64,000 bases of DNA from Tuctoria greenei. Lineage: Eukaryota > Streptophyta > Magnoliopsida > Poales > Poaceae. Under the pieces are notes generated by a model. It ran no database searches, was not told where the DNA came from, and worked only from the letters and a program-made list of their open reading frames with translations. This document shows, piece after piece, positions 10,425 through 21,271 of the stretch (the first letter of the stretch is position 1; the number at the start of each line of letters is the position of its first letter). The DNA is taken from the NCBI GenBank assembly GCA_036927565.1, contig JAYESD010000008.1, forward strand, positions 125,267,498 to 125,331,497. Reading direction: 5' to 3'. The position numbers and the translations under genes are program-made.

Positions 10425-11200
10425 TTGGTAGCTCCAAACCCTGGTGAGCCTCTACGTCTTTACATATCTGCAACTACGGAAGTTGTCAGCATGGTCCTGG
10501 TCGCGAAAAGACAGGAGCCACAACCAATTCGGGAGCCCAGAGCCCTCCGGGAGGGTTCGGAGCTACTTGAAGGTGAGTCTGGGTCCCAGCCCCATGGCAT
10601 GGATCTTCAAGGCAAAATATTAGAAGATCAACATCTCTCATCTGAGGGAGTTCTCACGGCTGTTCAAGAAGATCCGAACCCCTCAGGGTGGGCCCGGGTT
10701 TAATAAGAAGAAGTTCCAGGCCGCTCCGGGAGGGTCCGGGAAGCTCACCAAGAAGGGTCGGACCCCTCTGGGAGGATTCGGGTCGATGGAGAGGATGCTC
10801 CGAACCCCTCCGAGAGGGTCTGGACCGTATAACGCCCAGTGTACTTCATCAGTGAAGTACTCCATGATGCTAAGACCAGATACATTGAGGTGCATATGTT
10901 GCATTACCCAATTCTTATTGCCTCAAGGAAGCTTCGTCATTATTTCCAAGCCACATGATATCAGTGGTAACTTCTTATCCACTGCGTTCTATATTGCATA
11001 ACACTAATTTTACTGGGAACATCATGATGTGGGCAGTGGAGCTAGCCGAGTTTGATCTTGAATTCGTGTCGCGACAAGCAATCAAGAGTCAGGCTTTGGC
11101 TGACTTCATGGCAGAGTGGAGTCCTTCTCCATCAAACACTAGGCTTCCCAGTGAGGAGAAGCCGGAATCCAAGGTCCCGTTCTTCACTAAACCTCAATAG
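10425..11200 (+). pseudogene. Tat-A RT/RNase H linker with GC palindromes, and first RNase H relic
   Basis: It begins APNPGEPLRLYISA, the start of the Ty3 RNase H domain, and is interrupted by a long Pro/Glu/Ser-rich insert built from five degenerate copies of the GC palindrome CCCCTCCGGGAGGGTCCGG (10535-10825). RNase H resumes (AVELAEFDLEFVSRQAIKSQALADFMAEW) and ends with a TAG at 11198. Several frameshifts are present. Tat-B (53990-54720) shows the undisrupted arrangement. Confidence 0.75.
10535..10825 (+). repeat. Degenerate GC palindromes in Tat-A pol
   Basis: Five diverged copies of the unit CCCCTCCGGGAGGGTCCGG at about 10538, 10675, 10716, 10748 and 10799, spaced 30-140 bp. In Tat-B the same unit is translated as PSGRVRV. 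Another copy lies in the 3' untranslated region of Tat-A at about 13112. Confidence 0.75.
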
Positions 11201-11560
11201 ACTCTCTACTACGACAGCTCCGTGTAGAAGCAGGGGGCCGGAGCTAGAATCCTCCTCCTCACTCCGACTGGGGAGAAGGTCAAATACATGGTCCACCTTG
11301 ACTTCAAGGCGACCAACAACATGGCAGAGTATGAAGCTCTCATCTACGGCCTCAAGGTGGCACTATCTTATGGTGTCAAGCAGTTGTTGGTGAAGGGAGA
11401 TTCGCAGCTCATCATAAAACAAGTCAGAGGTGAATGCTGCTGCAACAACCCCCAACTAGTTGCATATCTTCTTGAAGTCCAGAGGCTCCAAAATAACTTC
11501 GAAGTCCTGGATATCCACCATGTTTAGCGTCTCCATAACGCTTAAGCCGACGAACTCTCG
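11201..11560 (+). pseudogene. Tat-A second (archaeal-type) RNase H relic
   Basis: The frame reads TLYYDSS, a TAG, then KQGAGARILLLTPTGEKVKY, TNNMAEYEALIYGL, KGDSQLIIKQV, ending in a TAG within the HHV block. The DGS / AEYEA / GDS acidic pattern is that of the extra archaeal-like RNase H domain known from Tat-clade Ty3 elements. In Tat-B the first motif is YFDGSM; here it is YYDSSV, so one catalytic position is disturbed. Confidence 0.8.
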
Positions 11561-12106
11561 ATGAAGGCCTCAACCGGAGCTTCGGCTCCCGACGGAATCT
11601 TTGTTCAGAGGTTGTCAAGACCAACAGCTCGGTCTGCCGAACTAAACAAAGGGGGTGAGACTAGCACCACAAAGTTGGCAGTCCTGGTGGCCCTGTTACT
11701 ATGGCGTCCACCAAGGGTCGTAGGTGCTGCTGGAAGCTCCGAGCAACCCAGCACGCAAGACTCAGAAGCGCAAAGTAGCTCCAATGCATGGATCTTGGAG
11801 ATCCGAAGCTACTTGAAAGACAACATCCTTCCTAAAGACAGTGTATCTACTGAAAGGATCGTCAGATTGGATAAAAGATACACGCTGGTAGAAGGGGATC
11901 CCTACCGGTGCGGTGCCAACGGCGTCCTAATGTGGCGTATCACAAGGGAAGAAGGTCGCGAGCTTCTCGTGGAAATCCATGGAGGCGAGTGTGGGAACCA
12001 CGCGTCTTCCCGCACGTTGGTCGGTAAAGCCTTGCGGCATGGCTTTTATTGGCCTACGTCACTTCAGGATGCAGTTGAGCTAGTGAAAATGTGTGAAGCG
12101 TGCTAG
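11561..12106 (+). pseudogene. Tat-A linker and integrase zinc-binding domain
   Basis: An open stretch of 181 codons with no obvious own start; it continues pol. A variable linker (to about residue 85) is followed by the end of the integrase HHCC domain: YTLVEGDPYRC, ITREEGRELLVEIHGGECG, and closing MCEAC, then TAG at 12104. The HHCC domain helps integrase dimerise and bind LTR ends. Confidence 0.7.
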
Positions 12107-12148
12107 TTCCACACAAAACAAATTCACACATCGTCTCAATCACTACAA

Positions 12149-13024
12149 ATGATACCTCCTACATGGCCATTCGTTGTGTGGGGCATGGATATCTTGGGAC
12201 CCTTCCCAAAAGCTGTCGTAGGTTACATGTTCTTGTATGTCGCCATCGACAAGTTCACTAAGTGGCTGGAAGCTACTCCAGTTGTGACTATCAATAAGCA
12301 ATCAGCAATCAAGTTCTTGAAGTCCATAGTCTGCAGATTTTGTGTTCCAAATAGAGTCATTACTGACAACGGGACCCAATTCACAAGTGCAACATTTCAA
12401 GAGTATTACGAAGACCTCGACATTCAAGTCAGCTACGCATCAGCAGCTCACCCGACAAGCAATGGCCAAGCCGAGAGAGCAAATGCAGAAATCTTAAAAG
12501 GACTAAAGACACACACATATGAGCATCTGAAAAAACATGGAGCCAACTGGATTGAGGAGCTTCCGTCCGCACTGTGGGCAAGCAGGACTACACCTAATCG
12601 GTCAATTGGAGAGACACCCTTCTTCCTGGTGTACGGAGCTGAAGCAGTCCTTCCTACAGAGGTCACTATGGGGTCACTCCGGGCCTGGACCTTCGAGGAA
12701 GCCCCGCAGTACCAGCTCCAACATGAAAACCATGACCTCGTTGACGAGGTAAGGTGCCAAGCAGCGGTTCGGAATTCACGTTGCCGCCAAGCGCTCCAGC
12801 GCTATCGTCAGAGGCATGTGCGCAACCAACAGCTTGAGAAAGGCGATCTGGTGCTGTGGAGAATACTAACTCGTGAAGGGATCAACAACCTTTCCCCCAG
12901 CTGGGAAGGTCCCTTCCGAGTGATCAAAGTATCCCATCCTGGATGCATTTGCTTGGCAACTGAGGATGGGACCCCGCTTCCTAATCCTTGGAACATTGAG
13001 CACCTCCGTAAGTTCTATACTTAG
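12149..13024 (+). pseudogene. Tat-A integrase core and C-terminal domain
   Basis: An unbroken 291-codon frame, the best preserved piece of Tat-A. The catalytic triad is visible: Asp in VVWGMDILGPFP, Asp in VITDNGTQFTS, Glu in SNGQAERANAE. A C-terminal DNA-binding segment follows (GDLVLWRI, LSPSWEGPFRVI), ending NIEHLRKFYT and a TAG that is the natural pol end, as in Tat-B at 56553. There is no chromodomain, which fits Tat rather than chromoviruses. The ATG at 12149 is internal to pol. It cannot be expressed as part of an intact polyprotein because upstream pol is broken. Confidence 0.85.
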
Positions 13025-13567
13025 TGTCCCGGAGGTGAGTCTGTAATTATATGCAATGTAAATTATAGAGTCTATGAACAGAGTCTGGAAGGACCTCGAG
13101 GAGAACATCCGGACCCCTCCGGGAAGGTCCGAGAAGTTCAAGAAACACTTGACAGTGGGTGTAATCGGACCTACCAAGCTCCAAAAACCCCAAGGGAACC
13201 ACCTTCGATGTTCCACGCTTTGATAGTGGGTGTCGTCGGACCTATCAGGCTCCAACAACCCCAAGGGGCCCGCAGTTGACGCAACAAAAGCTCCCTAGAG
13301 AAGTCGGAAATAAACTTCAGACCTAAAAGCTACAATTTTGAAGTGTCCAAGTCATCAACACATCATCAATTCCTTTTGGTACATGTTCGAAATCAAATTA
13401 TGTACATATACCAGGGGCAAACAAGATAAAGGACAGTGTATTGAAGACAAGGACAACAAAATGGAATTCATTGCAGAAACAGTGGGTTTCATTCATTCAA
13501 TGTACTAGATTACAAAATCAAGATTACAGCAAAAGGCAAAAGGAAAAGGTCTTAACTACTGTTGGAT
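13025..13567 (+). other. Tat-A region between integrase and antisense gene, with a short tandem repeat
   Basis: Noncoding. Two tandem copies of a unit of roughly 70 bp at about 13148-13277 share AGTGGGTGT..TCGGACCTA and AGCTCCAA.AACCCCAAGG. A related but more diverged repeat lies in Tat-B at about 57420-57545. One GC palindrome copy is at about 13112. From 13280 to 13560 the sequence is AT-rich and would hold the 3' end of the antisense transcript. Confidence 0.6.
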
Positions 13568-13752
13568 CTAAGTCCCGTGGGAAAATGAGGCAACCTTCTC
13601 AGACACTTGCTGGACGCTAGCCTTGGCAGCATCCTCCTCTTTGGCAACAAGTCCTTCGAAGACCGGATCTAGAGAAAGTTGGGGGTCTCGGCTCTTGTAA
13701 CACGCCGAGACATGCTCGACGACGTTCTTGGACAAAGGTTTTCTCTCCGTCT
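13568..13752 (-). pseudogene. Tat-A antisense gene, C-terminal piece
   Basis: The minus strand reads KNVVEHVSACYKSRDPQLSLDPVFEGL, matching Tat-B KNVVEFVLTCYTSRDPRFSLDPVLEGP (about 57892-58010). The piece ends at the Sire-B insertion (13753) and resumes at 22863 after one copy of the CGTCT duplication. It is the last of three pieces of the antisense gene in Tat-A. Confidence 0.8.
13748..13752. repeat. Target site duplication of Sire-B, left copy (CGTCT)
   Basis: CGTCT directly before the LTR start; identical to 22863-22867 directly after the other LTR. Perfect 5-bp duplication, as expected for LTR element integration. Confidence 0.95.
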
Positions 13753-15347
13753 TGTAAGACCTATGTGTGCTGAATACATTGGCTTGTAGTGAATACACTT
13801 GCTTTGACGACAAAAGTTTTGAATATCACCAAAACACCTTTTTATTAAGGTCCTGCTAGTTTTGTAAGCTCCGGCGGAAGCTTGGTTATACTAGTTTTGG
13901 TAAGTTCAGGCACTAGGTTCTAGTAGCTTTTGTTAGCTCCGGCTCAAGGTCCAGGTTGCTCTGGCAAGGTCCGGAACTTAACCGCAATGCTTGCTTTACA
14001 TCTCTAGAATGATTGCTTAGTATTCATTTGCTAAGTCTTTGGTACATTTTTGGTTAACATGGATGATATCGTGTTACTGTGGTTTTGCAACAAGCTTATG
14101 TGAGGTTCTCACGTAAGGTGTTGTGTTCGGAACTAACTTGAGTCAAGTCGAGGAATTGGGCTCGTATGGATTGGTTGTTTATTCATGTGCAGGTGTTGCT
14201 TGAGTTCAAGACATGGCTGGTGACGGGATCCATTGGACTAGTCTCAGGGAGGAGATGAGGTTCCAACAACAAAATTCAGGAGGAATTGTGGTTGAGCTGA
14301 TCAGGAGGTTGCGCAGCATGATTGAATCAAGAACAATGCATGTGAAGGTATCGTGGACGTCATTAGAAGATGTTTGCACGTGTGCAAGAAGTGCATGGAC
14401 GTGGCTACATGGTTCTGAGACGTGATGAAGAGATTTGGACGTAAAGAGTTGGTCGGAAAGGTCCAACTGACTAGGTTATGGACTTAGTATACGGCCGAGT
14501 CGGGTTTGACTCAAATATGGAAAGATTTGAGTTGGTTATGATAGGATTTCGTGTGAGTCACGAATTTGAGTTGTTTAGGAATGTGGGATACGTTCCTAAA
14601 GTGTTTGGAAGTCTTAAGATTGCTTCTATCTGCGTATAGAAGAATCCTAAGCAGTTATGGAAAGTTACGATTTGTAAACAGAGTAGGATTAGGTTCCTGA
14701 TCTGAGTTGAGTTGGATTTCGAGCTGGTTATATAAGCAAGGGAGCCCAGAGATCATGGTGCACGACTTTGGGGCTGTTCCTCTTGTTTTCTGTTGAATAA
14801 AATTCGTAGTTTGAAGGAACTTTTGTGCCTTGTTCGTCCGACTTGTTCCAGACAAGTTTTACTCGTCGAGTTTCTGGACAGCACTACCTTTCGTCGGTGG
14901 TTTTGTTATAACTCGAGTTTTACAGATCCAATTGACGTGATTCTTTTTGGGTTGTCTTCACAACTTGATTTTATATCATCTGTAAAATTTTCTCGGTCAT
15001 TAGATTTGTGGTCTATGATCTACACGAGTTTCTTTGCAGCGTTCCAGAACTGTTTTTTCTCGAGTAGGGCAGATTGACCTTTGTTTGATCTTTCGATCAT
15101 AACTTGAGTTTTTCTTGACGGATTTGAGTGAATCTTCTTGTGTTGTCTTCGTGACTTGATTCTCTATGATATCTATCACTTGTGTCACTGTGAAACACGT
15201 TTAGATTAGTCTCACACACGATTTCTTTAACAGATCGTTTTTCTGCCGAAGGGGTTGGGGTTTAATTGTTTCCGCTGCGTAAGATTTTTTAATCTACCAT
15301 TCATCCCCCCCCCTCTGGTAGCTTTTCACATGCTCTTCGATCCTACA
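13753..15347 (+). repeat. Sire-B 5' LTR, 1,595 bp
   Basis: TG...CA ends and a TATATAAG box at about 14727-14736 in sense direction. Several repeats of TTTCGATC/ATAACTTGAG and CTTCACAACTTGATT type occur downstream of the TATA box (14880-15180), so that segment is internally repetitive. A C-rich run precedes the end. It aligns throughout with 21272-22862. Confidence 0.95.
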
Positions 15348-15349
15348 AT

Positions 15350-15361
15350 TGGTATCAGATC
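15350..15361 (+). other. Sire-B primer binding site (initiator tRNA-Met)
   Basis: TGGTATCAGATC, two bases after the 5' LTR end; close to the complement of the initiator tRNA-Met 3' end. Confidence 0.8.
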
Positions 15362-15409
15362 CACGGTGCTCTAATCTTTGTGATCTGCGCGTGTTTTTGA
15401 CTAATCATC

Positions 15410-17641
15410 ATGGAGAAGTACTCTGCCAAACCATGTGTGTTCGCTGGTATTGATTTTCAGGTTTGGAAGGCACGCATGGAGGCTTTCATCCAGGCACAAG
15501 GCTTTGCAATATGGGAGAAGGTATACAAGCCTTACGAAGTGCCATCAAACGATCGAGTTATAGCTACAAATCTGAGAGATGTCGACAACGACGACATGGC
15601 TCGGAACTTGATCATACAAGGATTAACACAAAGCGACTTTGACCGTGTTGCACACCTCTGATCTGCATACGATGTGTGGAAAGCACTTTGTGACTACCAC
15701 GAAGGATCCAACACAATCAAAGAGGTAAGGCAAGACATGTTCAAGAAAGAATACATGCGCTTCGAGATGCAATCCGGTGAGTCTATTGATGACCTTTTTG
15801 CTCGCTTTAATAAGATTCTCAGCAACTTGTGTAGTGTCAATGTCAAATTTTCAGATGCTGAAAATGTTAGGCAATTGCTAAGTGCATTAGATATGTCAAT
15901 TTGGGAGATGAAAGTCACATCTATTCATGAATATACTGTCATGAGTTCACTTACTTTAGATGTGCTATATTCCAAGTTAAAAACTCATGAAATTGATATA
16001 ATCTCACGTAAGAACTCCAACAAGTCTATTGCTTTTGTTTCTCAACGTGACATGCCTAGTTCTAGTCAAACATCATCTTGTGGTACACTTGCATTGCTTT
16101 CCTCTCTAACCCTTGAATTGATTGAGGAGTTTCTAGAGGAAAAGCTAGCGCTCATCTCTACCCGGTTCTCAAAAGCATTGCAAAATGTGAGAACTAGAAG
16201 GAGAGGAAGCTCCGTACCTCAACGATGCTTTGAATGTGGTAAGACAGGACATTTTTGTTCAGATTTCCCTAACCTTTCAGGTCCTACTTCCCGGGATGAA
16301 AAGAAAACAAGAACAAAGCACTCCTCTGCAAAAGATACGAAGAAAAAGAAGTGTTTTACATGACGTCAATTGGTGAGCAGTTTTATCTCAGCACTCCAGG
16401 AACTTGGCTCAAGCGCCATGGACATTGAAAGTGAAGAAGATGAAGATGATTTGGCAAACTTGTGCTTCATGGTGGGCAAGTCAAGATCGAGTATGGAGGA
16501 GGCAGAACACAACAGTGACAATGAAGAGGTATGTCCTACTTGCGAAGAAATGCGTGATGCTATTTCTCGTGCCACTGTTATTGTTAAGAAAAAGGACAAA
16601 AAGCTGAGGGACAATTCTGTTAAAATTGAGTCACTAGAATCTGAAATTAATCGTTTGAAATCTTTGATTCCTAGTGATGATTCTTGTTCCTCACGTGACT
16701 TAATATATGAACAATTGTCCTCCCTAAGAAGTGCACATACCTCCACACTTGATAAACTTGAACTTGAAATTGAAAAGAACAAAAAGCTTGCTGCACTTAA
16801 TATTGGAAACTTAAAAGATGCTTCTTGTTCTACAATTGATTTGCATTGTTCTAGTTGTGATGATCTTGATAAGAAACTGCAAGATGCTATGAATGAAATC
16901 TCTATATTGAACAATGCTTTACGTTTTCATGATGTTAAATATTGTTCCAATTGCAAATTAAAAGAAAAAACTTCATGTGAAAATTGCCTTGATCTGTCCA
17001 ATAAACTTGATAACATGCATAAGACATTTGATCGATTTTGTAATGGGAATAAGAACCTAAACTTGCTACTGAATTCATCCAAGTCTTGCAATGATAAAAC
17101 TGGTTTAGGTTTTGATTCTCATGCTCATGCAAAGGCACATCCACCTAAAAGTATAAAGTCATTAGGAAGTGGTTTGATTCAAACAGTTCCTAAACAAAAA
17201 GGAGTGGTTTTCAAATCTGCAGGAGTGTTGTCTCATTCGGGTTCAAATAAAAATATAGTTTGCTCATCTAGACATGAACACAAAGTTAAATTTCATTGTA
17301 CCTACTGTGGTAGAGATGGTCATGTCATAGATTTTTGTTATAGACTAGCTAAACAACAGAAAAGGGAAAAAATGGTTGCTAGATCTCATAACATTCATGC
17401 AAAATTTGCTGCACATATTGAACCGAATGTACGACCTGCTGTTTTGAGTCAAAAACATTCAAAGTTTACCTCCGGACCTTCTGTTTTTGCCTCTGGAGCT
17501 ACTGATTTTTGTGCTATACAAGTAACACCTTATAGGTCACTAGTTAAGAATAAAAAATCTCAAACTTCGACTCATAAACCTGCTGTTTTGTCTCAGCTTT
17601 CGCGTGTTTTTCCTGCTGCACATCGCGTGACTCAGTACTAG
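15410..17641 (+). pseudogene. Sire-B gag (long, coiled-coil, two zinc knuckles)
   Basis: ATG at 15410 opens MEKYSAKPCVF, a copia gag start. One frame runs to 17641 with stops only at 15659 (TGA) and 16361 (TGA) before the TAG at 17639. Residues about 90-190 are the UBN2/Retrotran_gag-like part (YHEGSNTIKEVRQDMFKKEYMRF). A zinc knuckle near residue 275 reads CFECGKTGHFCSDF; its last Cys is Phe. A long Glu/Lys/Leu-rich stretch (about residues 390-530) looks like coiled coil. A second knuckle, CTYCGRDGHVIDFC (CX2CX4HX4C), is intact. A long gag with coiled coil is a Sirevirus trait. Ends of the frame fuse with pol downstream. Confidence 0.85.
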
Positions 17642-18370
17642 ATTCCTAAATGCCTTTTGACTAACACCAGTATTGAGTCATCGACGTATTGTGCTTCTAT
17701 GTAGGTTACACGTTTGAGGAAGGAGAACATTTGGATTGTGGATTCAGGTTGCTCACGCCACATGACCGGTAACAAAAATTGGTTCTCCTCCCTCTCTTTT
17801 GTGTCACGTGTAGAGAATGTTACTTTTGCCAATAATTCTTCAACTCCTATAATTGCTAAGAGTTCGGTTAGAGTAAATAATCACTACACTTTGAAGGATG
17901 TGGCATTTGTTAAAAATTTGAAATACAACTTGCTTTCTGTTTCACAATTGCTAGATGAAAATTTGGAAATTATTTTAAATAAATACTGCTGCAAAGTTGT
18001 AAGTTCAAATAGTGAGCTTATTTTTAACATGTCTTGGTTTGGAAGAGTTTTTAAAGCTGATTTTGATATGTCTTCCTCTAAGCATAGGTGTCTAGTTGCT
18101 AATGATTCAAAGGACCTACATTTTTGGCATCGTAGACTTGGTCACGTAGGCTTTGATCACCTAACGCGTGTTACTGCTCTTGATCGCATACGTGGGCTGC
18201 CTAAGCTTAAAGGGGACAAAGAAATTGTGTGCTCTTCTTGTAGAAATGCTAAGATGGTTGCAGGTTCACATACCCCTCTCACAATGTTCATGACAACTGA
18301 ACCATGTCAACTTTTGCATCTTGACACCGTAGGACCTTCACGTGTTCAATCCTTCGGAGGTAAATGCTAG
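17642..18370 (+). pseudogene. Sire-B protease and integrase zinc domain, cut at a deletion
   Basis: Same frame as gag, after TAG codons at 17639 and 17702. The aspartic protease motif is WIVDSGCSRHMTG. The GAG-pre-integrase/HHCC block follows (FWHRRLGHVGFDHL, VCSSCRNAK). The integrase begins LLHLDTVGPSRVQSFGGK, which contains its first catalytic Asp, and then stops: the remainder of the core with the second Asp and Glu is absent. At about 18366 the sequence jumps to the linker before RT, in another frame. Confidence 0.9.
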
Positions 18371-20260
18371 CCCAGGTACTAGCTCAAACATTGCAGGTCC
18401 AGATCCATATCCGCAGGAGGGGAGCATTTTCGTTGAATATGAGGAAGAATTGGAGCTGCTGACCGAAAATTTAGCAGCTAAAGACTTTGGTTTAGCTCCG
18501 GATGTTAATTCTCAACCAGCACCGACAACCATCAATGCTGATTCAAATCATCCTCAAGTCACAAGCTCATCGATTTGTGATGAACATGAAGAAGAAGAAG
18601 CTTGTGAGACATCTGTTCCCCTACGGTTTTACAAAGATCATCCCCCACAACAGATGATTGAAAGCTTGCACGAACGAGTCACACGGTCTAGGTTTTGCGA
18701 TCCAAACTCTTATGCTCATTCTGCTTTTGTTGCTTCTTTTGAACCCAAAGATATATCACACGCACTCACTAATGAATCTTGGATTATTGCCATGCAAGAA
18801 GAGTTAGAAAATTTTGAAAGAAATAATGTTTGGAAACTTGTACCTCCACCTCAAGGTCACACTTTAATTGGAACTAAATGGGTATTTAAAAATAAACAAA
18901 GTGAGGATGGGGCTGTGGTTAGGAATAAGGCTAGGTTGGTTGCTCAAGGTTTCACACAAGTTGAAGGTCTAGATTTTGATGAAACTTTTGCTCCTGTTGC
19001 TAGATTAGAATCCATAAGAATTTTGTTAGCTTTTGCTGCATCTAAAGGTTTTAAGCTATACCAAATGGATGTTAAAAGTGCTTTTCTTAGTGGCTACATA
19101 GATGAGGAGGTTTATGTCAAACAACCACCAGGTTTTGAAAATCCAGATTTTCCTAATCAAGTTTACAAACTGTCCAAAGCCTTGTACGGTCTCAAACAAG
19201 CCCCTAGAGCATGGTATGATAGGTTAAAAACATTCTCACTTGAAAAAGGGTTTACCATGGGCAAGGTTGATAAAACTCTTTTTGTGCTTAAACATGGCAA
19301 TGACTCATTATTCGTTCAAGTGTATGTGAATGATATTATCTTTGGTTGTGCTTCTCATGATCTTGTGTCCAAGTTTTCAGCTATGATGAGTTCAGAATTT
19401 GAAATGAGTATGATGGGTGAACTCACTTACTTTTTGGGGCTGCAAATCAAGCAAACTAAGGAGGGTACCTTTGTGCATCAAATGAAGTATACAAAAGATC
19501 TCCTAAGGTGCCTTAACATGGACAAAAGCAAGCCTCTTCGGACAACAGTGGGAACAACAACAACACTTGGACTTGATGAAGATGGTGAACCCTTGGATCA
19601 AAAGAATATAGAAGCGTGATCGGATCACTTTTGTACCTCACGACATCAAGACTAGACATACAATTCAACATATGTCTTTGTGCACGGTTTCAAGCCTCCC
19701 CACGTGCTTCACATCGTCAAGCCGTCAAAAGGATTCTCAGGTACTTACATGGAACTCAAGAATTTGGAATTTTTCTTCATTCTTCCTCAACAGTTACTTT
19801 GAAAGCTTTTCCAGATGCTGATTTTGGGGGTTGTAGGATTGATAGGAAAAGTACTTCCGGTGCTTGTCATTTTCTTGGTAATTCTCTTGTTGCTTGGTCC
19901 TCTAGAAAACAAAATTAAGTTGCACAATCCACAGCCGAATCTGAATATGTAGCTGCTACTAGTGCTTGCTCACAAATTCTATGGATTGTTCAAACACTTA
20001 AGGACTATGGGGTTGATCTAGATAGTGTTCCACTGTTCTGTGATAACACTAGTGCCATTTGCATTGCTAAAAACCCCGTGCAACATTCTAGAACTAGGTA
20101 TCACTTTCTCCGAGATAATGTTGAAAAAGGAAACATTGTGCTTCACCATGTAGATACCGATCAACAATTGGCTGACATTTTTACAAAACCTTTGGATTTC
20201 ACTCGTTTTTGTTACATTCGTAGTGAAATAGGGGTTATGCATCCTCATGGCTTAAATTGA
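18371..20260 (+). pseudogene. Sire-B reverse transcriptase and RNase H
   Basis: A frame open from 18342 to a TGA at 19617 covers an acidic linker and RT (IAMQEELENFERNNVWKLV, GTKWVFKNKQSEDG, FKLYQMDVKSAFLSG, LYGLKQAPRAWYD). The catalytic motif at 19323-19334 is YVND, not YVDD. A one-base loss near 19612 shifts the frame into MIGSLLYLTTSRLDIQF and RNase H (DADFGGCRIDRKSTSGA); a TAA at 19916 interrupts it. The frame continues (STAESEYV, FCDNTSAI, QLADIFTKPLD) to the natural stop at 20258. Confidence 0.9.
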
Positions 20261-21260
20261 GGGGGAGTTTTTGAAACTTGGGAAGTCTATGTGTGAATCT
20301 GAAATTAAAATAATATGAGCATAGTATTTCATACATATATGACTTTGTGATTCCTTTTACATGCTGAAAGTTCTTACTACATTACTTGTGTTATACATTT
20401 TGTAGTTTTTGCCATGTCTAGTAATTGGAATAATTACTTACACTAAAACTGGTCATGGTCGAACTTTCTTGCTGTTTTGAACTTGTTACATGTTCACAAG
20501 TGCTTTTAATCATTAAGAATTAATCAAGTAATCAACTCACATGTTGAGTTTTTATGAACAAATATAAATTGAGAAAAGATCAAGAGAATATGCATGCATC
20601 ACACTTCTTTTTTTGAGATGGCTTATCATTGCACTTAGTATGAACTTGGAAGAAGTTGTGTATGACTAAAACCATGTCCTTAAGCTTCTGATTGTCAAAT
20701 GACATAGGCTTGGCTTGGTTGGTTAGAATAAGGCAGATGTTCATATAATCTCTTGCAAATATCATATGATCTAAATTTATGCCTTGAAAAATAATAAAAT
20801 GCAGCAACTAGTGTCATGCTTTCAGGTTTTGAAATAGTTAAGTTTGTGAGATCATGACTTACTTAAATTGAAAATTACATTTGATCTCTAGCATGGCTTA
20901 GACTACTTTATGTATTTCATTGATGTGATAATGTAAGGTACCTGATAGTATGACTTGGATGAGCTTTGTTTACATGTATATGTTATAATATGCTCATAAC
21001 AACTAAATGGGGAGAGATAATTTGTTTATATGCTCATGACTTGCTGAATACATTGTCAAAGGGGGAGAGATAAGCATGAAGAGAAAGAGAATATGTGCAT
21101 AAGGATAGATAATAAAGGGGGAGAGATAATATGGGATATTTTTTTTGGATTTTCTTCTCATTTTACTTTTGATTTACAAAGGGGGAGAAATTGTCTTCAA
21201 AACTTTTATGTGAATAAGCCAATGATTGGATTTTAAATGTTGTTGCCAATGCATTCATCA
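20261..21260 (+). other. Sire-B 3' region with repeated polypurine runs
   Basis: Noncoding, 1 kb, AT-rich. Runs of the type GGGGGAGAGATAA occur at about 20262, 21012, 21060, 21117 and 21180, before the final tract at 21261. The last four lie within 250 bp. Multiple polypurine tracts before the 3' LTR are a Sirevirus hallmark. No ORF after RNase H is recognisable here. Confidence 0.75.
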
Positions 21261-21271
21261 AGAGGGAGATT
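21261..21271 (+). other. Sire-B polypurine tract
   Basis: AAGAGGGAGAT immediately before the 3' LTR. Confidence 0.85.

Noticed and set aside
12149..13024. Free-standing functional integrase gene
   Set aside because: The frame is clean, but it is the 3' part of a broken pol with no promoter or start of its own.
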